This document shows positions 43,650 through 52,880 of a stretch of DNA of 64,000 bases, piece by piece. Numbering within the stretch: position 1 is the first letter of the stretch; each line of letters opens with the position of its first letter. Below the pieces are notes generated by a model. It made no database searches. It saw nothing but the letters and a program-made list of their open reading frames with translations, and was not told where the DNA came from. Both the position numbers and the translations under genes were made by a program. This DNA comes from Micavibrio aeruginosavorus_D. GTDB lineage: Bacteria; Pseudomonadota; Alphaproteobacteria; Micavibrionales; Micavibrionaceae. The stretch is from NCBI RefSeq assembly GCF_051245535.1, contig NZ_CP195303.1, forward strand, positions 1,302,001 to 1,366,000, read 5' to 3'.

Positions 43650-44782
43650 TGACCATGGATACACCGGAACTGAACGAGATACTCCAAAAGACCCCGCCCT
43701 ATCGGTGCAATGCCGATGGAATTGTGCGGGTGTGGGCATATATCGGCGGTGACGACCCGATGCGCGGGGAAAGCCGCGGCGCCGCCGGACTGGCAAAGCG
43801 TGTTGCGGAAAAATTGAACGGGCAAATGCTGTATGTCGATCAGGATATGCTGAACAAAGCCTTTCCCAATACAAAATCGATGGCCAGGAAACTGAAAAAA
43901 TTAATGGACCGCGACGGGAGACCCGATATCGTTATCGGCTACACCGCAGAGCAGTTGATACACAAAACGGAAGCCGACCCCACATTCCTGATCGATACCA
44001 TTTTGCCCAACATGGTCAAACGCCTGCCCCAGAATGACACCGTGAACCCGCTGGTTCCCCATCATCTGACCGCCGACGATCTGACGCAACACGGGCGGGA
44101 ATTTCTGGCACGCCACACCGATATAAAAAACCCCATCACCACCATCCTGCTGGCGAACATTCGTGCCGATGACAATGTGGCGACCATTATCGATACACAC
44201 TGCCTGGGCGACAACACGGGCACAGTTTATTTCTGCCCCTCCACACGGACAGACCCGGACATCTACAAAAAAATCGTATCGAAACTGAAGACCCTCATTA
44301 AACAAAACGGACTGAGCCAAAAATTCAATATTATCGCACCGTCGCTGAGCAGCGTTCGGAACCAGTATAATCCTTATATCGGTTTGCTGGATCAATCCGA
44401 TCACGTTGTTTTAATCGGCGAATCCCAATCTATGATATCTGAGTCTATTGCGAATGGCCGCCCTGTCCATATCCACATCCCTCCGCCCGCACCACCGGCG
44501 CAAGATGGCTACAGCCTGTGCATAGAGGACAGCGAATGGGACATAAAAAAGTATAGGGATCTGCAAAGAAGTGGGTATATCCGTTATCTGAAAGATCACG
44601 CGCCGGATACGCCGCTGAACAGCACACGCCTGCCCCCGATCAACATTACCGATAAAATCGCCGAGTACATCGCACGCGATTTTGATCGTGTATCGCGTAT
44701 CCGCACGAATCGGCCAACAATGATGGCCATGCAAAATCCGTTTTGCCTGCAGATTGACAAACCCAAGGTGTCATACCCATGA
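43649..44782 (+). CDS. ELM1-like GT-B-fold protein, paralogue 2
   Basis: The 377-residue protein is a paralogue of its neighbours with the same core: RVWAYIGGDDPMRGESRGAA, then DQDMLNKAFPNTKSM shared in place with DQDMLDRTFPNTKDL of paralogue 1. Later come YFCPSTRTDPDIYKK and the block NPYIGLLDQSDHVVLIGESQ with SMISESIANGRPVHI. The ATG at 43649 overlaps the previous stop (TGATG); an ATG two codons later is possible. Its own stop overlaps the next start as ATGA. A Pro-rich insert (IPPPAPPAQ) follows the core. Confidence 0.6.
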   Translation: MTMDTPELNEILQKTPPYRCNADGIVRVWAYIGGDDPMRGESRGAAGLAKRVAEKLNGQMLYVDQDMLNKAFPNTKSMARKLKKLMDRDGRPDIVIGYTAEQLIHKTEADPTFLIDTILPNMVKRLPQNDTVNPLVPHHLTADDLTQHGREFLARHTDIKNPITTILLANIRADDNVATIIDTHCLGDNTGTVYFCPSTRTDPDIYKKIVSKLKTLIKQNGLSQKFNIIAPSLSSVRNQYNPYIGLLDQSDHVVLIGESQSMISESIANGRPVHIHIPPPAPPAQDGYSLCIEDSEWDIKKYRDLQRSGYIRYLKDHAPDTPLNSTRLPPINITDKIAEYIARDFDRVSRIRTNRPTMMAMQNPFCLQIDKPKVSYP

Positions 44783-45813
44783 CAGATGATCAGGGATTTC
44801 GTTGCAACAAGGATGGCATCGCGCGAGTCTGGGCCTATATCGGCGATAACGACCCGACACGTGGCGAATGTCATGGTTCCATCGGACTGGCGCAACGTGT
44901 GGCCGAAAAACTGAATGGGCAGATGCTGTGCGTTGACCAAGCCATGCTCGATAGTTGCTTCGTTCACACAGATAGCATTGTCAGACAATTTCATATCCTT
45001 GGCGAACGCCACGGCCACCCGGACATTGTTATTGGGTGGATGACCCTGCCGGAATATTTCACACAATCCCCAAAGCCAACCATTCTCATCCCGGAATCTT
45101 TGGGCGCAATGCGCTTTAATCTTTTTTCCGGCGGTATCCTGCGCGATTTGCCGCCGCATCACCTCTCCGCGGATAGATTGGCGGCGGCTCAAACCGAATT
45201 TTTAGAGCGCCACCCCGGCATCGCCACACCGCTCACCGCTATATTCACGACAGATCTGTGGTTAAGCGCAGATGCCATAGAACACGTTTCAACCATGATT
45301 TGGAATGGGTCCATAAACGGCACGATCTATCTCTGCCCCAGCCGCCGGACGGACGATGCTGCCTATGATCACCTGCGCCAAATATTTGAGAGTGCGGCGG
45401 CAAAACCGAAATCGGGCATTCCGGCCACCATCATCGCGCCAACATGGAATGACATACAAAGCGGATATAATCCGTATAACGGCCTTGTCGCCGCGGCGGA
45501 CAATGTCATCATGCTCGGGGAATCTGATTCCATTCTTTCCGAATGCATCACCAACGGACGCCCCGTTTATAACGATACCATCCGCTGTGCGGGTAATGCG
45601 CTGGTCGAACAGGGGTATGTCCGCGACATTATGCGCCACGATCCATCCACCGCACTGGACAGCCACCCCCTGCGCCCGGTGAACAGCACGCATATAATCG
45701 CCGATCATATCGTGGCGGAATTTGACCGCGTTTCCCGCCTGCGCATCACACAGCCGGGCATGGTCATGCACGAGCCCTGCCGCTTAAACGGGCCCAAACC
45801 GGTTCTGGCGTAA
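44779..45813 (+). CDS. ELM1-like GT-B-fold protein, paralogue 3
   Basis: The 344-residue protein is the third of the series, beginning MTDDQGFRCNKDGIARVWAY. It shares GDNDPTRGECHGSIGLAQRV with paralogue 2, has YLCPSRRTDDAAYDHL where the ELM1 SRRTP motif falls, and ends with GYNPYNGLVAAADNVIMLGE plus SDSILSECITNGRPVY. It keeps SRRTD, the closest of the three to the family motif. The final region PGMVMHEPCRLNGPKP mirrors PTMMAMQNPFCLQIDKPK of paralogue 2. No terminator is obvious after it; the ctrA upstream region follows. Confidence 0.6.
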   Translation: MTDDQGFRCNKDGIARVWAYIGDNDPTRGECHGSIGLAQRVAEKLNGQMLCVDQAMLDSCFVHTDSIVRQFHILGERHGHPDIVIGWMTLPEYFTQSPKPTILIPESLGAMRFNLFSGGILRDLPPHHLSADRLAAAQTEFLERHPGIATPLTAIFTTDLWLSADAIEHVSTMIWNGSINGTIYLCPSRRTDDAAYDHLRQIFESAAAKPKSGIPATIIAPTWNDIQSGYNPYNGLVAAADNVIMLGESDSILSECITNGRPVYNDTIRCAGNALVEQGYVRDIMRHDPSTALDSHPLRPVNSTHIIADHIVAEFDRVSRLRITQPGMVMHEPCRLNGPKPVLA

Positions 45814-46136
45814 CCCTCTCCATTAAGAATCCCGTTACCGCCCCTCAGCCCCGTCTTCAGGTTCGGGCCGGGTTATCCCTGAAAATTAAAAAATTTTCAT
45901 CTGCGGACCTATTTTCCACTAACATTATGAAAAGATTTGGGAAAATCGCCCCAATTTCACCCCCAGATCATAAAAAAGGGTGAAAGATTTGCAGGGCGGT
46001 TCAGGATTTGTTAATATTAATATTAATAAAGTTTAATCGGAGCTGCACAGCAGGCTTGCGGATTAGAACGATCTCAAAGCCCACCACTGCACTGACCTCC
46101 ATTTTTAAGAATACCAACCAACCGCGGGGAAAAAAC
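45814..46136 (+). promoter_or_regulatory. ctrA upstream region with clustered TTAA half-sites
   Basis: This 323-base region holds one GANTC at 45827-45831, an AT-only inverted repeat TGAAAATT/AATTTTCA (45880-45899), and four TTAA half-sites at 46011, 46017, 46023 and 46033. The last two are separated by six bases, one short of the CtrA consensus. Autoregulation of ctrA is plausible but not shown. Confidence 0.45.
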
Positions 46137-46844
46137 ATGCGCGTTCTGCTCGTAGAAGATGACAGCTCCACAGCGAAAAGCATCGAACTGATGCTGAAAT
46201 CCGAAGGTTACATTGTCGATACGACCGATCTGGGGGAAGACGGTCTGGAAATCGGCAAGATTTACGATTACGACATTATCATTCTGGACCTGATGCTGCC
46301 CGACATGGACGGCTATGACGTTCTGAAAAACCTGCGCGCCGCAAAAATCACCACCCCGATCCTGATCCTGTCCGGTCTGTCCGAAATGGATAACAAGATT
46401 AAGGGTCTGGGCTTCGGTGCCGATGATTATTTGACCAAGCCGTTCGACAAACGCGAACTGATCGCCCGTATTCAGGCCATCGTCCGCCGGTCCCAAGGCC
46501 ACAGCCAATCCGTCATTATGACCGGCAAGGTCAAAGTGAACCTGGACACCCGCACGGTTGAAGTGGACAGCAAACCGCTGCACCTGACCGGCAAGGAATA
46601 CGGCATCCTGGAACTGCTCTCTTTGCGCAAGGGTTCGACCCTGACCAAGGAAATGTTCCTGAACCACCTCTATGGCGGGATGGACGAACCGGAAGTGAAA
46701 ATCATCGACGTGTTCATCTGCAAACTGCGCAAAAAACTGGCCAACGCCGCCGGTGGCGATAACTACATCGAAACCGTCTGGGGCCGCGGCTACGTCCTGC
46801 GCGATCCGGAAGCGGAAAAGAAAAAAGCCGCCGCCAGAGCATAA
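46137..46844 (+). CDS. ctrA: Cell cycle response regulator CtrA
   Basis: CtrA is the essential cell-cycle regulator of alphaproteobacteria and the top activator of flagellar genes. The 235-residue protein begins MRVLLVEDDSSTAKSIELML, has the phosphoacceptor Asp in IIILDLMLPDMDGYDVL, the receiver end GADDYLTKPFDKRELIARI and an OmpR-type winged helix with LTGKEYGILELLSLRKGSTL and the recognition region VKIIDVFICKLRKKL. The ATG at 46137 follows GGGGAAAAAAC. A frame reaching 43 codons further upstream exists but starts outside the CtrA homology. A clean terminator follows. Confidence 0.96.
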   Translation: MRVLLVEDDSSTAKSIELMLKSEGYIVDTTDLGEDGLEIGKIYDYDIIILDLMLPDMDGYDVLKNLRAAKITTPILILSGLSEMDNKIKGLGFGADDYLTKPFDKRELIARIQAIVRRSQGHSQSVIMTGKVKVNLDTRTVEVDSKPLHLTGKEYGILELLSLRKGSTLTKEMFLNHLYGGMDEPEVKIIDVFICKLRKKLANAAGGDNYIETVWGRGYVLRDPEAEKKKAAARA

Positions 46845-46871
46845 TATTGGCGTAATCCACCGAAAAGTTAC

Positions 46872-46899
46872 AAAAGACCCGCTGTATGCGGGTCTTTTT
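46872..46899 (+). terminator. Terminator after ctrA
   Basis: AAAAGACCCGC and GCGGGTCTTTT form an 11-bp perfect stem around TGTAT, followed by a T-run. Confidence 0.9.
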
Positions 46900-46929
46900 C
46901 ATTGTGGAACGATCTGCTATAACCCCCCC

Positions 46930-47484
46930 ATGAAAACAATTCCAAAAAACACCGCCAATATCCTGACGGTTTTGCGCATTTTGTTGGTTCCGGTGATTGC
47001 CGGGCTGTTGCTGGTTCCGGCGGCGTGGGCGGTGTGGGCGGCGTTTGTCCTGTATGGGCTGTGCGCCTTTACCGACTGGCTGGATGGATGGGTCGCGCGG
47101 AAGTATGACCAGTATTCCGACTTTGGCCGCTTCCTCGACCCCATTGCCGATAAAATTCTGGTCGCGGCGTTGTTCATCATGCTGGCCGCGACGAAGGCCA
47201 TTCCCGGTATCTGGCTGGCCTTGCCCATCATTATCATGACACGCGAATTTCTGGTCGCGGGCCTGCGCGAATATCTGGGGCCGAAGGGCGTTGTGGTGCA
47301 TGTCACGCAACTGGCCAAATGGAAAACCGCCGTACAGATGATTGCGTTGGGCATCCTGATCCCCGGCATGCTGCACACGGGCATAGCGCAGGCCGGTTTA
47401 ATGTTACTGCTGGTCGCGACGATCCTGACCGTTATCACCGGATGGGATTATATGAAGACCGCGCGCAGCCATTTTAAATCGTAA
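46930..47484 (+). CDS. pgsA: CDP-diacylglycerol--glycerol-3-phosphate 3-phosphatidyltransferase
   Basis: PgsA makes phosphatidylglycerophosphate, the precursor of phosphatidylglycerol and cardiolipin, in the inner membrane. The 184-residue protein has the CDP-alcohol phosphotransferase motif in full: DGWVARKYDQYSDFGRFLDP followed by IAD. It has several membrane segments. I chose the ATG at 46930; the longer frame upstream overlaps the ctrA end and terminator. Its stop directly abuts the pyrD ATG. Confidence 0.95.
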   Translation: MKTIPKNTANILTVLRILLVPVIAGLLLVPAAWAVWAAFVLYGLCAFTDWLDGWVARKYDQYSDFGRFLDPIADKILVAALFIMLAATKAIPGIWLALPIIIMTREFLVAGLREYLGPKGVVVHVTQLAKWKTAVQMIALGILIPGMLHTGIAQAGLMLLLVATILTVITGWDYMKTARSHFKS

Positions 47485-48558
47485 ATGGCCGCCGATCTTT
47501 ACACCCTGATCCGCCCTTTGCTCTTCGCGCTGCCGCCGGAAGACGCACACAATATCACGCTTAAGCTCCTGCCCTTTCGGCCACGCACGGCCAATCCGGC
47601 GGATGATCCGATTTTAAAAACAACATTGTGGAACCGCATCTTCCCCAACCCCATCGGGTTGGCTGCCGGGTTTGATAAAAATGCGGCGGTGATTGCACCG
47701 ATGCTGAACTTTGGGTTCGGGTTTGTTGAGGTGGGCACGGTCACGCCCCGCCCGCAAATGGGCAACCCGAAGCCGCGTGTGTTTCGCAATCATCGGCACC
47801 ACGCCATTATCAACCGCATGGGCTTTCCCAATGGCGGCGTGAATGTGTTCAAGGACAATCTGGAAAGATTTCTGGATCAACGCCCGCGCCCACCCGGATT
47901 GGTCGGCATCAATATCGGCATGAACAAGGGCCAGAGCGATCCGGCCAAGGATTACATGCTGCTGGTGCAGGCGCTTGGCCCCTTTGCCGATTATCTGACC
48001 GTCAATATTTCATCACCGAACACGCCCGGCCTGCGCGATTTGCAGGAGCCGGACACGTTCAAAGAGTTGATCGGCAAAATCCTGCATGAACGCGGGCGGT
48101 CCTGTGGCATGGCACCGCCGCCGCTGCTGGTGAAACTGGCCCCGGACTTATCGGATGACCAGATTCAAACCCTCGCCCGCGTGGCGACCGATTCGGGTGT
48201 GGATGGCTTGATTCTGACCAACACGACGCTGGATCGTCCGGATCATTTGCCCGAATCCTTCGCCCGCGAAAAAGGCGGCCTCAGCGGTCAAATTTTGCAT
48301 AAGAAATCAACGCGCTCGATTGCCCTCGTCTATTCCGCAACAAACGGCACCTTACCCATCATTGGGGCCGGTGGCGTACACGACGCGGACAGCGCTTATG
48401 ACAAAATAAAAGCGGGGGCCAGTCTGGTCCAACTCTATAGCGCGCTGGCCTTCAAAGGGCCCGGCGTGGTAAAAGAGATTAAATCCGGATTGATCGAACG
48501 ATTACAGGCAGATGGCTATTCCCATGTGGGCGAAGCCGTGGGCGCCGATCACCGGTAA
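47485..48558 (+). CDS. pyrD: Dihydroorotate dehydrogenase (quinone), class 2
   Basis: PyrD oxidises dihydroorotate to orotate in pyrimidine synthesis and passes electrons to quinone. The 357-residue protein has the membrane-association N-terminus (LIRPLLFALPPEDAHNITLK) of class 2 enzymes, the FMN-site segments NPIGLAAGFDKNA and NHRHHAIINRMGFPNGGVNV, YLTVNISSPNTPGLRDLQ and the final GAGGVHDADSAYDKIKAGAS. It starts immediately at the pgsA stop. Confidence 0.96.
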   Translation: MAADLYTLIRPLLFALPPEDAHNITLKLLPFRPRTANPADDPILKTTLWNRIFPNPIGLAAGFDKNAAVIAPMLNFGFGFVEVGTVTPRPQMGNPKPRVFRNHRHHAIINRMGFPNGGVNVFKDNLERFLDQRPRPPGLVGINIGMNKGQSDPAKDYMLLVQALGPFADYLTVNISSPNTPGLRDLQEPDTFKELIGKILHERGRSCGMAPPPLLVKLAPDLSDDQIQTLARVATDSGVDGLILTNTTLDRPDHLPESFAREKGGLSGQILHKKSTRSIALVYSATNGTLPIIGAGGVHDADSAYDKIKAGASLVQLYSALAFKGPGVVKEIKSGLIERLQADGYSHVGEAVGADHR

Positions 48559-48599
48559 GGTACACAACGCATCTCTTTACCAATACGGGGCATGGCCAC

Positions 48600-50123
48600 A
48601 TGGCACAGGCAAAACAACGCGCTTGGTCTTTTTTAAATTCCATTTTTTCGCGCCATCGCGTTGCTCCGGTTGATGTTGATCTGGATCCGGTTGATGTTGA
48701 TCTGGATATGTCCGACATCAATACACCGAAAAACACACGCCCCTTCTCGGTCGCGTTCCTGCCCCGCCCCATCATTGAATCGCTCAGCACGATGCAGATG
48801 CGCATTGCTGTTGGGGCCGTGGCCGTTGTTGGTGCGTTGATCGTGGCGTTTGTCATGATCCGCCCGGACAGTGAAATTGGTTCCGCCGCATTGCTGGGCG
48901 GCATGCTGGTCCTGTCGGGACTGGTCATGTACGACATTCTCAGCCGCCGCAATTGGGAACGCACCATCACAGAACAATTGGAATCCCTGACCCGCAATCA
49001 TGACCGTCTGGTGCGTGAAGTTGCGCGCAACCGCACCGATCTGGCCGTGGTGAAAGAAGGTCTGGCCGATGCAGCCGACGAAGTGATGGCGATTGGCAAA
49101 AATTTCGGCCCCGGCCACACGATCGAGGCAAGAATGATTGAAACAATCATCACGCAACTCTCTGAACTGGGCCGCCGCCCCAGCACGCGCATCCTGTCGC
49201 CACAGGAACAAGCCGCCTTGAACGCGCAAGCCGAAGACCCGGCCATGGGCATTCTGGAACTGCTGGTCGCCCCGCCGCCGAAAATGATTACGCCGCCATC
49301 CGCATTGGAAGCGGCCCTGAACCCCGATTTCAATAAATTCAGCGACACCATCGTCATGGAACTGATCCGCCACGCGGTTCAGAACGATCATATCGACGTG
49401 TTCGTCCAACCTGTGGTCAGCCTGCCGCAGCGCAAAGCCCGTTTTCAGGAACTGTATGCCCGCCTGCGCGCCGCCGCCGGGTCGTACATTCCCGCCGCGC
49501 GTTACATGGAACTGGCGCACAAGGAATCGATGGTTCCGGCGATCGACAATCTGTTGCTGCTGCGCGCGCTGCAAATTCTGCGTGACCAGCGCGATGATGA
49601 CGATGCCCTGCCCTCGATCATCAATATCTCATCCACCACGTTGCATGACACCAGCTTTATGAACGATCTGGTGACGTTCCTGGCCCAATATCGCGCGCTG
49701 GCGTCCCGCATCGTGTTTGAACTGCCGCTCGGCGATATCGACAACGCGCCAAAGAGCGTCAGCGAAATCCTGTCCGGTCTGTCGCAACTGGGATGCCGTT
49801 TCTCGGTGGACCAAGTGCGCCGCCGCCGGATCGACATCAACCGCCTGCGGTCCATGGGTATTCGGTTCATCAAACTGGATGCCGCATGGTTGATCCGTGA
49901 AGCACAACAAGATGGCGGCAATGCCCGCATCACCAAGCTGAAAGCCCAACTGGACCGCGCCGGAATCGATCTGATCGTTGAACGGGTTGAGAATGCTGGC
50001 CAACTGCGCGAGGTTTTGGATTTCGGCATTGATTACGGTCAGGGCTTCCTGTTCGCCAAACCGGATTTGTACGGATCCACCGGCCACAAAAGCGCGATCA
50101 ACCCGAAACGCGCCGTGAGTTAG
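48600..50123 (+). CDS. TipF-like degenerate EAL-domain membrane protein
   Basis: The 507-residue protein has two membrane segments at about residues 67-87 (IAVGAVAVVGALIVAFVMI) and 92-112, a coiled-coil stretch (about 120-175) and a C-terminal EAL-type domain. This is the architecture of Caulobacter TipF, which binds c-di-GMP and sets the site of flagellum assembly. The EAL motif is altered (QELYARL), the DDFGTG loop is replaced by VDQVRRRRI, while VFELPLGDI, FIKLDAAWL and the VERVEN segment remain in place, so catalysis is unlikely but nucleotide binding may persist. The N-terminus has a tandem PVDVDLD repeat. Confidence 0.65.
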   Translation: MAQAKQRAWSFLNSIFSRHRVAPVDVDLDPVDVDLDMSDINTPKNTRPFSVAFLPRPIIESLSTMQMRIAVGAVAVVGALIVAFVMIRPDSEIGSAALLGGMLVLSGLVMYDILSRRNWERTITEQLESLTRNHDRLVREVARNRTDLAVVKEGLADAADEVMAIGKNFGPGHTIEARMIETIITQLSELGRRPSTRILSPQEQAALNAQAEDPAMGILELLVAPPPKMITPPSALEAALNPDFNKFSDTIVMELIRHAVQNDHIDVFVQPVVSLPQRKARFQELYARLRAAAGSYIPAARYMELAHKESMVPAIDNLLLLRALQILRDQRDDDDALPSIINISSTTLHDTSFMNDLVTFLAQYRALASRIVFELPLGDIDNAPKSVSEILSGLSQLGCRFSVDQVRRRRIDINRLRSMGIRFIKLDAAWLIREAQQDGGNARITKLKAQLDRAGIDLIVERVENAGQLREVLDFGIDYGQGFLFAKPDLYGSTGHKSAINPKRAVS

Positions 50124-50159
50124 ATAATAAAGACGTAAAAGGTACAGAGTTTTTAATTC

Positions 50160-50229
50160 CGTCATCCCCCGGCTGGTCCGGGGGATCCATACAGACCGAT
50201 GGATTGCCCGGATAAACCGGGCAATGACG
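50160..50229. repeat. Dispersed palindromic repeat, family A, copy 3
   Basis: The right hairpin, ATTGCCCGG/CCGGGCAAT around ATAAA, is close to copy 2. The left hairpin, ATCCCCCGG/CCGGGGGAT, has compensating changes and a different loop. Confidence 0.88.
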
Positions 50230-50251
50230 ATCATTACGAAGGACGAAAAGA

Positions 50252-52060
50252 ATGTTGAAAATTTTAAGCGGCGTGGCCGTTCTCGCCCTCCTGTCTTTCC
50301 CGGCGCTGGCGCAAGATGCTGCAGTGAAACCCGTTCATGCCATGGCCATGCACGGCGCGCCGAAATACGCGGCGGATTTTAAACATCTGGACTACGTCAA
50401 CCCGAACGCGCCCAAGGGCGGCACGTTCCGCCAGCACGTGATCGGCACATTCGACAGCCTGAACCCGCATATCATCAAGGGCGCGCCCGGTGCGGGATCA
50501 TCGCTGGTCAATGAAACATTGCTGGAACAATCGGCGGATGAGCCATTTTCCGAATATGGGCTGATCGCCGAAACCATCGAAGTGCCGGAAGATCGAAGCT
50601 GGGTCATCTTCAACCTGCGCCCACAGGCCAAATGGCATGATGGCAAACAAATCACCGCCGATGATGTCATCTGGTCCTTCAACACGCTGACGACCGAAGG
50701 CGCACCGTTCTACAAAGCGTATTATCACAACGTGAAAAATGTTGAAGCCCTGTCTCCCACGCGCGTGAAATTCACATTCGACATGGCCGGTAACCGTGAA
50801 TTGCCATTGATCATCGGGCAATTGCCGATTTTGCCGAAACATTACTGGACCGCCGAGGGCCGCAAATTCGGCGAAAGCAGCCTGACCCCGCCACTGGGCA
50901 GCGGCCCGTATAAATACGGCACCGTCAAACCGGGCGAATTGATCGAACTGGTCCGCGTGCAGGATTGGTGGGCCAAGGACCTGCCCATCAATGTTGGCCG
51001 ATACAATTTCGACAAGCTGACATACGAATATTACCGCGATGCCAACGTGGCGTTGGAGGCGTTTCTGGGTGGTCAGTATGATTTCCGTCAGGAAAACACC
51101 GCCAAGACATGGGCCACCGCGTATGAATCCCCGGTCGTGAAAAGCGGTCAGGTGAAGAAAGAAGAAATTCACCACACCCTGCCGCAAGGGGCACAAGGCT
51201 TTATCTTCAACCTGCGCCGCCCGATCTTCCAGGACGTCATCGTGCGTCAGGCCATTACCAAGGCGTTCGATTTTGAATGGTCGAACAAGCAATTCGCGCA
51301 TGGGGCCTATACCCGCACACGCAGCTATTTCTCCAACTCGGACATGGAAGCCAAGGGCGCGCCGAGCGCCGCCGAACTGGCCATTCTGGAGCCGTTCAAG
51401 GACACATTGCTGCCCGGTGTTCTGGTCGAAGAATTTAACCCGCCCAAAACCGATGGATCGGGCAACAACCGTGGCCTGCTGGCCAGCGCCAATGAATTGC
51501 TGAACAAAGGCAGCTACCACATGGGTCCGGACGGCGTGCGCGTGAGTGCCATAACCGGCCAGCGTCTGGAATTTGAATTTGTCGACAACAACCCGGCCTT
51601 TGAACGCTGGATCGCACCGTTCATTCAGAACTTGAAAAAACTGGGGATCAAGGCCACCTACCGCACGGTGGACGATGCCCAATATCAAAACCGCATGAAC
51701 AATTTCGATTTTGATATGACGGTCATGCTGTACCCACAATCCAGTTCACCGGGCAATGAACAACGCGAATTCTGGGGCTCGGATCGTGCCGACATGCCGG
51801 GGTCGCGCAACTATATCGGGATCAAAGACCCCGTTGTTGATGCGCTGGTCGAAAAAATTGTCAGCGCCGGCACACGCGAAGAGCTGGTCACACTGACTTC
51901 TTCGCTGGATCGTACATTGCAATGGGGGTACTACATGGTGCCCAACTGGTACCTTAGCGCGTGGCGCATTGCCTATTGGGACAAGTTTGATAAACCGGCG
52001 GTCGCCCCGACCTATGGCATGGGCGTCACCGATACGTGGTGGGCAAAGGACGCAAAATAA
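50252..52060 (+). CDS. yejA: Peptide-binding ABC transporter protein, YejA type
   Basis: This is a periplasmic solute-binding protein (SBP_bac_5) for an oligopeptide importer; YejABEF imports peptides such as microcin C in enteric bacteria. The 602-residue precursor has a signal peptide (LKILSGVAVLALLSFPALA), the segment YVNPNAPKGGTFRQHVIGTF and FDSLNPHIIKG characteristic of the YejA branch, and AKWHDGKQITADDVIWSFNT. Its stop overlaps kdsB as TAATG. The matching permeases yejB and yejE are 7.7 kb away (59779-61931). Confidence 0.82.
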   Translation: MLKILSGVAVLALLSFPALAQDAAVKPVHAMAMHGAPKYAADFKHLDYVNPNAPKGGTFRQHVIGTFDSLNPHIIKGAPGAGSSLVNETLLEQSADEPFSEYGLIAETIEVPEDRSWVIFNLRPQAKWHDGKQITADDVIWSFNTLTTEGAPFYKAYYHNVKNVEALSPTRVKFTFDMAGNRELPLIIGQLPILPKHYWTAEGRKFGESSLTPPLGSGPYKYGTVKPGELIELVRVQDWWAKDLPINVGRYNFDKLTYEYYRDANVALEAFLGGQYDFRQENTAKTWATAYESPVVKSGQVKKEEIHHTLPQGAQGFIFNLRRPIFQDVIVRQAITKAFDFEWSNKQFAHGAYTRTRSYFSNSDMEAKGAPSAAELAILEPFKDTLLPGVLVEEFNPPKTDGSGNNRGLLASANELLNKGSYHMGPDGVRVSAITGQRLEFEFVDNNPAFERWIAPFIQNLKKLGIKATYRTVDDAQYQNRMNNFDFDMTVMLYPQSSSPGNEQREFWGSDRADMPGSRNYIGIKDPVVDALVEKIVSAGTREELVTLTSSLDRTLQWGYYMVPNWYLSAWRIAYWDKFDKPAVAPTYGMGVTDTWWAKDAK

Positions 52061-52878
52061 TGTCATCCATCGCCATTATTATTCCGGCCCGGTATGGGTC
52101 GACGCGCTTTCCGGGTAAACCGCTGACCAAGATTGCGGGTATCACCATGCTGGACCGTGTGGTCCGGCTGGCCCGCAAGGCGTGCGAAGATATGCGCGGC
52201 GTCACCGTTGCCGTCGCGACGGAAGATCAACGCATTGCCGACCATGCCGCCACGCTGGATGTGCCTTGCTACCTGACATCCGATGATTGCCCGACGGGGT
52301 CGGACCGCGTTCTGGCCGCCATGCGCCAGATGGATCAACGCCCCGACTTTATCATCAATCTGCAGGGTGATGCGCCGTTCACGCCGCCCGCAATCGTTCA
52401 TGCCGTCATCAAGACATGGGTGGGTAATCCATCCCATTCCGTCGTCACCCCAATCGTCCGCCTGAGCTGGGACGATCTGGACCGTTTGCGTGACAACAAG
52501 AAAACAACACCGTTCAGCGGCACCACCTGCGTCACCGATGCCAAGGGCCAGGCGCTGTGGTTTTCGAAAAACATCATCCCCGCCATCCGCAAGGAAGAAA
52601 AAATGCGCGGGACCGATGCCACGTCCCCGGTGCAACAACATATCGGCCTGTACGGGTTCCGCACCGATGTGCTGGAACGCTTCGTCACCCTGCCCACCGG
52701 GCGGTATGAAGAGCTGGAGGGGCTGGAACAGCTCCGCCTGCTAGAAAATAATATCCCGGTGCAGACCGTGGCGGTGGATTTACCATCCGGCATGATGCAA
52801 GCGGGCATTGATTCCCCCGAGGATGTCACGCGGGCCGAGGCCATGCTCAAAGAATTTGGCGATCCGCTGGCGGCATAA
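52060..52878 (+). CDS. kdsB: 3-deoxy-manno-octulosonate cytidylyltransferase
   Basis: KdsB activates Kdo as CMP-Kdo for lipopolysaccharide core synthesis in the cytoplasm. The 272-residue protein has IIPARYGSTRFPGKPLTKIA at the N-terminus, YLTSDDCPTGSDRVLAAMRQ, FIINLQGDAPF with the metal Asp, and QQHIGLYGFRTDVLERFVTL. These are the full KdsB signature. The ATG at 52060 overlaps the yejA stop by one base. The O-antigen-ligase-like gene follows two bases later. Confidence 0.92.
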   Translation: MSSIAIIIPARYGSTRFPGKPLTKIAGITMLDRVVRLARKACEDMRGVTVAVATEDQRIADHAATLDVPCYLTSDDCPTGSDRVLAAMRQMDQRPDFIINLQGDAPFTPPAIVHAVIKTWVGNPSHSVVTPIVRLSWDDLDRLRDNKKTTPFSGTTCVTDAKGQALWFSKNIIPAIRKEEKMRGTDATSPVQQHIGLYGFRTDVLERFVTLPTGRYEELEGLEQLRLLENNIPVQTVAVDLPSGMMQAGIDSPEDVTRAEAMLKEFGDPLAA

Positions 52879-52880
52879 TC

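Noticed and set aside
46008..46136. Upstream extension of ctrA by 43 codons
   Set aside because: The extension has no CtrA homology and covers the TTAA-rich regulatory sequence; the ATG at 46137 has a good ribosome site.
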